Shown in pieces: positions 62,484 through 64,000 of a stretch of 64,000 bases of DNA; positions within the stretch are counted from its first letter, which is position 1; every line of letters starts with the position of its first letter. Origin of the DNA: Clostridia bacterium (GTDB lineage Bacteria > Bacillota > Clostridia > Oscillospirales > Acutalibacteraceae); assembly GCA_017465465.1 (NCBI GenBank), contig JAFTWE010000018.1, forward strand, positions 62,001-126,000, given 5' to 3'. The position numbers and the translations under genes are program-made. Under the pieces are notes generated by a model. That model was not told the origin of the DNA, did no database searches, and worked only from the letters and a program-made list of their open reading frames with translations.

Positions 62484-62558
62484 CATATTTTGCAGTAACT
62501 CTTGAATTTATCAGGTTAAAAAGATAAAATGAATATAACATAATTTTTGAGGTCAGAT

Positions 62559-63098
62559 ATGATTGATTATGAATTAAAACGAAGCAAACGCAAGACGATT
62601 TCTATTGAGATAGCAAAGAAATGCAAAGTTCTCGTAAAGGCACCGTATCTTTTACCGAAAAGAACTATTGATAAATTTGTTACAGAACATACTGATTGGA
62701 TTGAAAAGCATATTGAAATTCAAAAAGAAAGAAACAACAATGCTCCCCCTGAACTGACAGAGAAGGAAACAAAAGAGCTTAAGAAAAAAGCGAGAGAATA
62801 TATAGTTCCGAAAGTAAATGAATTTGCTGAAATTATGGGACTTGAATACGGTGATATTAAAATCACATCTGCTAAGACGAGATACGGCTCATGCAATACC
62901 CGAACTCACAACCTTTGCTTTTCGTTCAGGTTAATTCAAAAACCGTTGCCATTGGTTGATTACGTGATTGTTCACGAGCTTGCACATATTGTTCACCCGA
63001 ACCATAGCAAAGCTTTTTATAATTACATTGAGCAATTTATGCCTGATTATAAGGATAGAATTAAACAACTTAAAAAGACTGAAAGAGAGAGCTTATAA
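62559..63098 (+). CDS. YgjP-type zinc metallopeptidase (DUF45/SprT-like)
   Basis: The 179 residues begin MIDYELKRSKRK and contain TRYGSCNTRTHNLCFSFRL (split) and VHELAHIVHPNHSKAFY, with the HExxH zinc site and a second histidine. This is the YgjP/DUF45 layout: a basic N-terminal arm followed by a short metallopeptidase domain. Substrates are not established. The ATG at 62559 has GAGG upstream; an alternate start at 62547 lacks one. It is two bases before the HAD gene. Confidence 0.88.
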   Translation: MIDYELKRSKRKTISIEIAKKCKVLVKAPYLLPKRTIDKFVTEHTDWIEKHIEIQKERNNNAPPELTEKETKELKKKAREYIVPKVNEFAEIMGLEYGDIKITSAKTRYGSCNTRTHNLCFSFRLIQKPLPLVDYVIVHELAHIVHPNHSKAFYNYIEQFMPDYKDRIKQLKKTERESL

Positions 63099-63099
63099 A

Positions 63100-63669
63100 A
63101 TGAATGTTTACGATTTTGATGACACCATTTATGACGGAGAAAGCACATTGCACTTGTTTTTCTTTTATCTTAAGAAAAGACCGACTTTACTTAAATATAT
63201 GCCGAAGGTCCTCAAAGCCTTTATGAGATACAAAAAGGGGCTTGTTTCTATTGATGAAATGCTTACTGAGTATGCTCCGATGATAGAGAGTATGGTTCAC
63301 GAGGTTGTTGACCCTATAAATGACCCGAAAGAATTCTGGGACAAGCATATTAAAAACATCAAGCCTTTTTACAGAGAAATTCAGCAAGAGGATGATTTAA
63401 TAATTACAGCTTCTCCTGAATTTACAATAAAAGAAATTTGCAACAGACTCGGAATCAAGAATTTTCTTTGCACAACATATAACGACAAAACAGGTAAAAT
63501 TGAAAGAATCTGCTTAAAGCAGAATAAGGTTAAAGCTTTTTTTGAATGTTACCCTGATTGCGAAATTGAGAATTTTTATACCGACTCCCCTGAAAACGAT
63601 AAGCCGCTTATGGACATTGCCAAGCACGCTTTTATTGTTGACGGAGATAAAATTATTCAAGTAAAATAA
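63100..63669 (+). CDS. HAD-superfamily phosphatase, HAD-IB/SerB-like
   Basis: The 189 residues start MNVYDFDDTIYDGES with the two catalytic aspartates of motif I. ITASPEF (motif II) and a later YTDSPEND (motif IV) follow, with a helical cap of about 60 residues between. Related proteins remove phosphate from serine or lipid-phosphates; specificity is open. The start is close behind the YgjP stop (TAAAATG). Confidence 0.88.
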   Translation: MNVYDFDDTIYDGESTLHLFFFYLKKRPTLLKYMPKVLKAFMRYKKGLVSIDEMLTEYAPMIESMVHEVVDPINDPKEFWDKHIKNIKPFYREIQQEDDLIITASPEFTIKEICNRLGIKNFLCTTYNDKTGKIERICLKQNKVKAFFECYPDCEIENFYTDSPENDKPLMDIAKHAFIVDGDKIIQVK

Positions 63670-63691
63670 CCTAATACGACAAAAATTACAG

Positions 63692-63719
63692 CCTCTGCGA
63701 ATTATAATTTTCGCAGAGG
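63692..63719 (+). promoter_or_regulatory. Hairpin that buries the spoIIGA ribosome binding site
   Basis: CCTCTGCGAA (63692-63701) pairs perfectly with TTCGCAGAGG (63710-63719) around 8 bases. The 3' arm contains AGAGG, the Shine-Dalgarno sequence of spoIIGA, followed by TGATTTTT and the ATG at 63728. It may also end the HAD transcript. Confidence 0.65.
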
Positions 63720-63727
63720 TGATTTTT

Positions 63728-64000
63728 ATGCCTGTTTATGCTGATGTGTTGTTTGTTCTTAACGGATTTATAAATTACCTGCTTTTGCTTTGCAATATGA
63801 AAATTTTAAAATTAAATACATCTCGGCTTCGTCTGTTGCTTGGTGCGGCAATCGGCAGCTTATTTTCTCTTAAAATATTTTTGCCTCAATTTGAGCAAAT
63901 CACAGAATTTATGATAAGACTGGTCTTTATTGCGGTAATCGTCTGGGCTTCTTACAAAATTTATTCTCTTAAGGAATTCGTTAAATCCTCCTTTGGCTTC
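63728..64000 (+). CDS. spoIIGA: Sporulation sigma-E processing peptidase SpoIIGA, N-terminal part
   Basis: The partial gene gives 91 residues up to the right edge: M-P-V-Y-A-D-V-L-F-V-L-N, then a conserved-looking first membrane helix, RLRLLLGAAIGSLFSLKIF, and a third helix. This is the multi-pass N-terminal half of SpoIIGA, an aspartic protease that removes the prosequence of sigma-E. By its known order sigE should follow just outside the window. The start is ATG with AGAGGTGA six bases upstream. Confidence 0.85.
   Translation, partial: MPVYADVLFVLNGFINYLLLLCNMKILKLNTSRLRLLLGAAIGSLFSLKIFLPQFEQITEFMIRLVFIAVIVWASYKIYSLKEFVKSSFGF

Noticed and set aside
63675..63681. Spo0A box before spoIIGA
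   Set aside because: TGTCGTA on the minus strand has one mismatch to TGTCGAA and stands alone; one such heptamer is expected by chance.

Overview
The window is a low-GC, gene-dense piece of a Gram-positive, Clostridia-type chromosome, most like an anaerobic gut Oscillospirales/Ruminococcaceae. The support is a sporulation gene set (spoIIAA-spoIIAB-sigF, spoIVB, the start of spoIIGA, whiA, ricT), FeoAB, DarA, HPr kinase, and a secreted protein ending in a type-I dockerin. I see no phage, insertion sequence, plasmid or CRISPR material. The species assignment is inference.

Layout. 0-2 kb: a minus-strand pair of a plant/EgtA-type glutamate-cysteine ligase and a truncated ATP-grasp-like enzyme, probably low-molecular-weight thiol synthesis. 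2-7.3 kb: a DUF421/DUF4363 membrane pair, a nucleotidyltransferase-like protein, mgtE behind a structured leader, and a secreted metallophosphoesterase. 7.3-19 kb: a long minus-strand run hprK-glcK-murB-rapZ-whiA-dnaE-pfkA-pcrA linking carbon sensing, glycolysis, wall precursors and replication. 19-24.5 kb: citrate synthase, a membrane protein, an AEC transporter, darA, holB and ricT. 24.6-27 kb: DUF5685, a J-like protein with a cysteine tail, a membrane protein and a GNAT. 27-31 kb: feoAB converging on the spoIIA operon. 31-38 kb: prs-valS-folC, then mscS-CDF transporter.

38-45.5 kb holds the most distinctive gene: a roughly 1,830-residue secreted PHP-domain protein with about nine InlB-type repeats and a dockerin, followed by a membrane M28 peptidase and a small exported acidic protein. 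45.6-53 kb: tRNA-Leu(UAA), a Gfo/Idh/MocA oxidoreductase under an inverted-repeat promoter, a heterodimeric ABC exporter, and a lone oligopeptide-binding lipoprotein with VanZ. 53-57.4 kb: rmuC, a TetR regulator, spoIVB and a secreted GH16 glucanase. 57.4-62.5 kb: a minus-strand run of GH78 rhamnosidase, proC, deoC, deoD and SMI1/KNR4. 62.5-64 kb: a YgjP-type metallopeptidase, a HAD phosphatase and the truncated spoIIGA.

Many boundaries are marked by visible sigma-A promoters and intrinsic terminators. In three places (mgtE, spoIIAA, spoIIGA) a terminator-like hairpin lies directly against, or contains, the ribosome binding site of the next gene. The mgtE leader adds a 15-bp closing helix upstream and is the best candidate here for an undescribed regulatory RNA. 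No intergenic stretch exceeds 300 bases; the longest, 4152-4426, is the mgtE promoter and leader.
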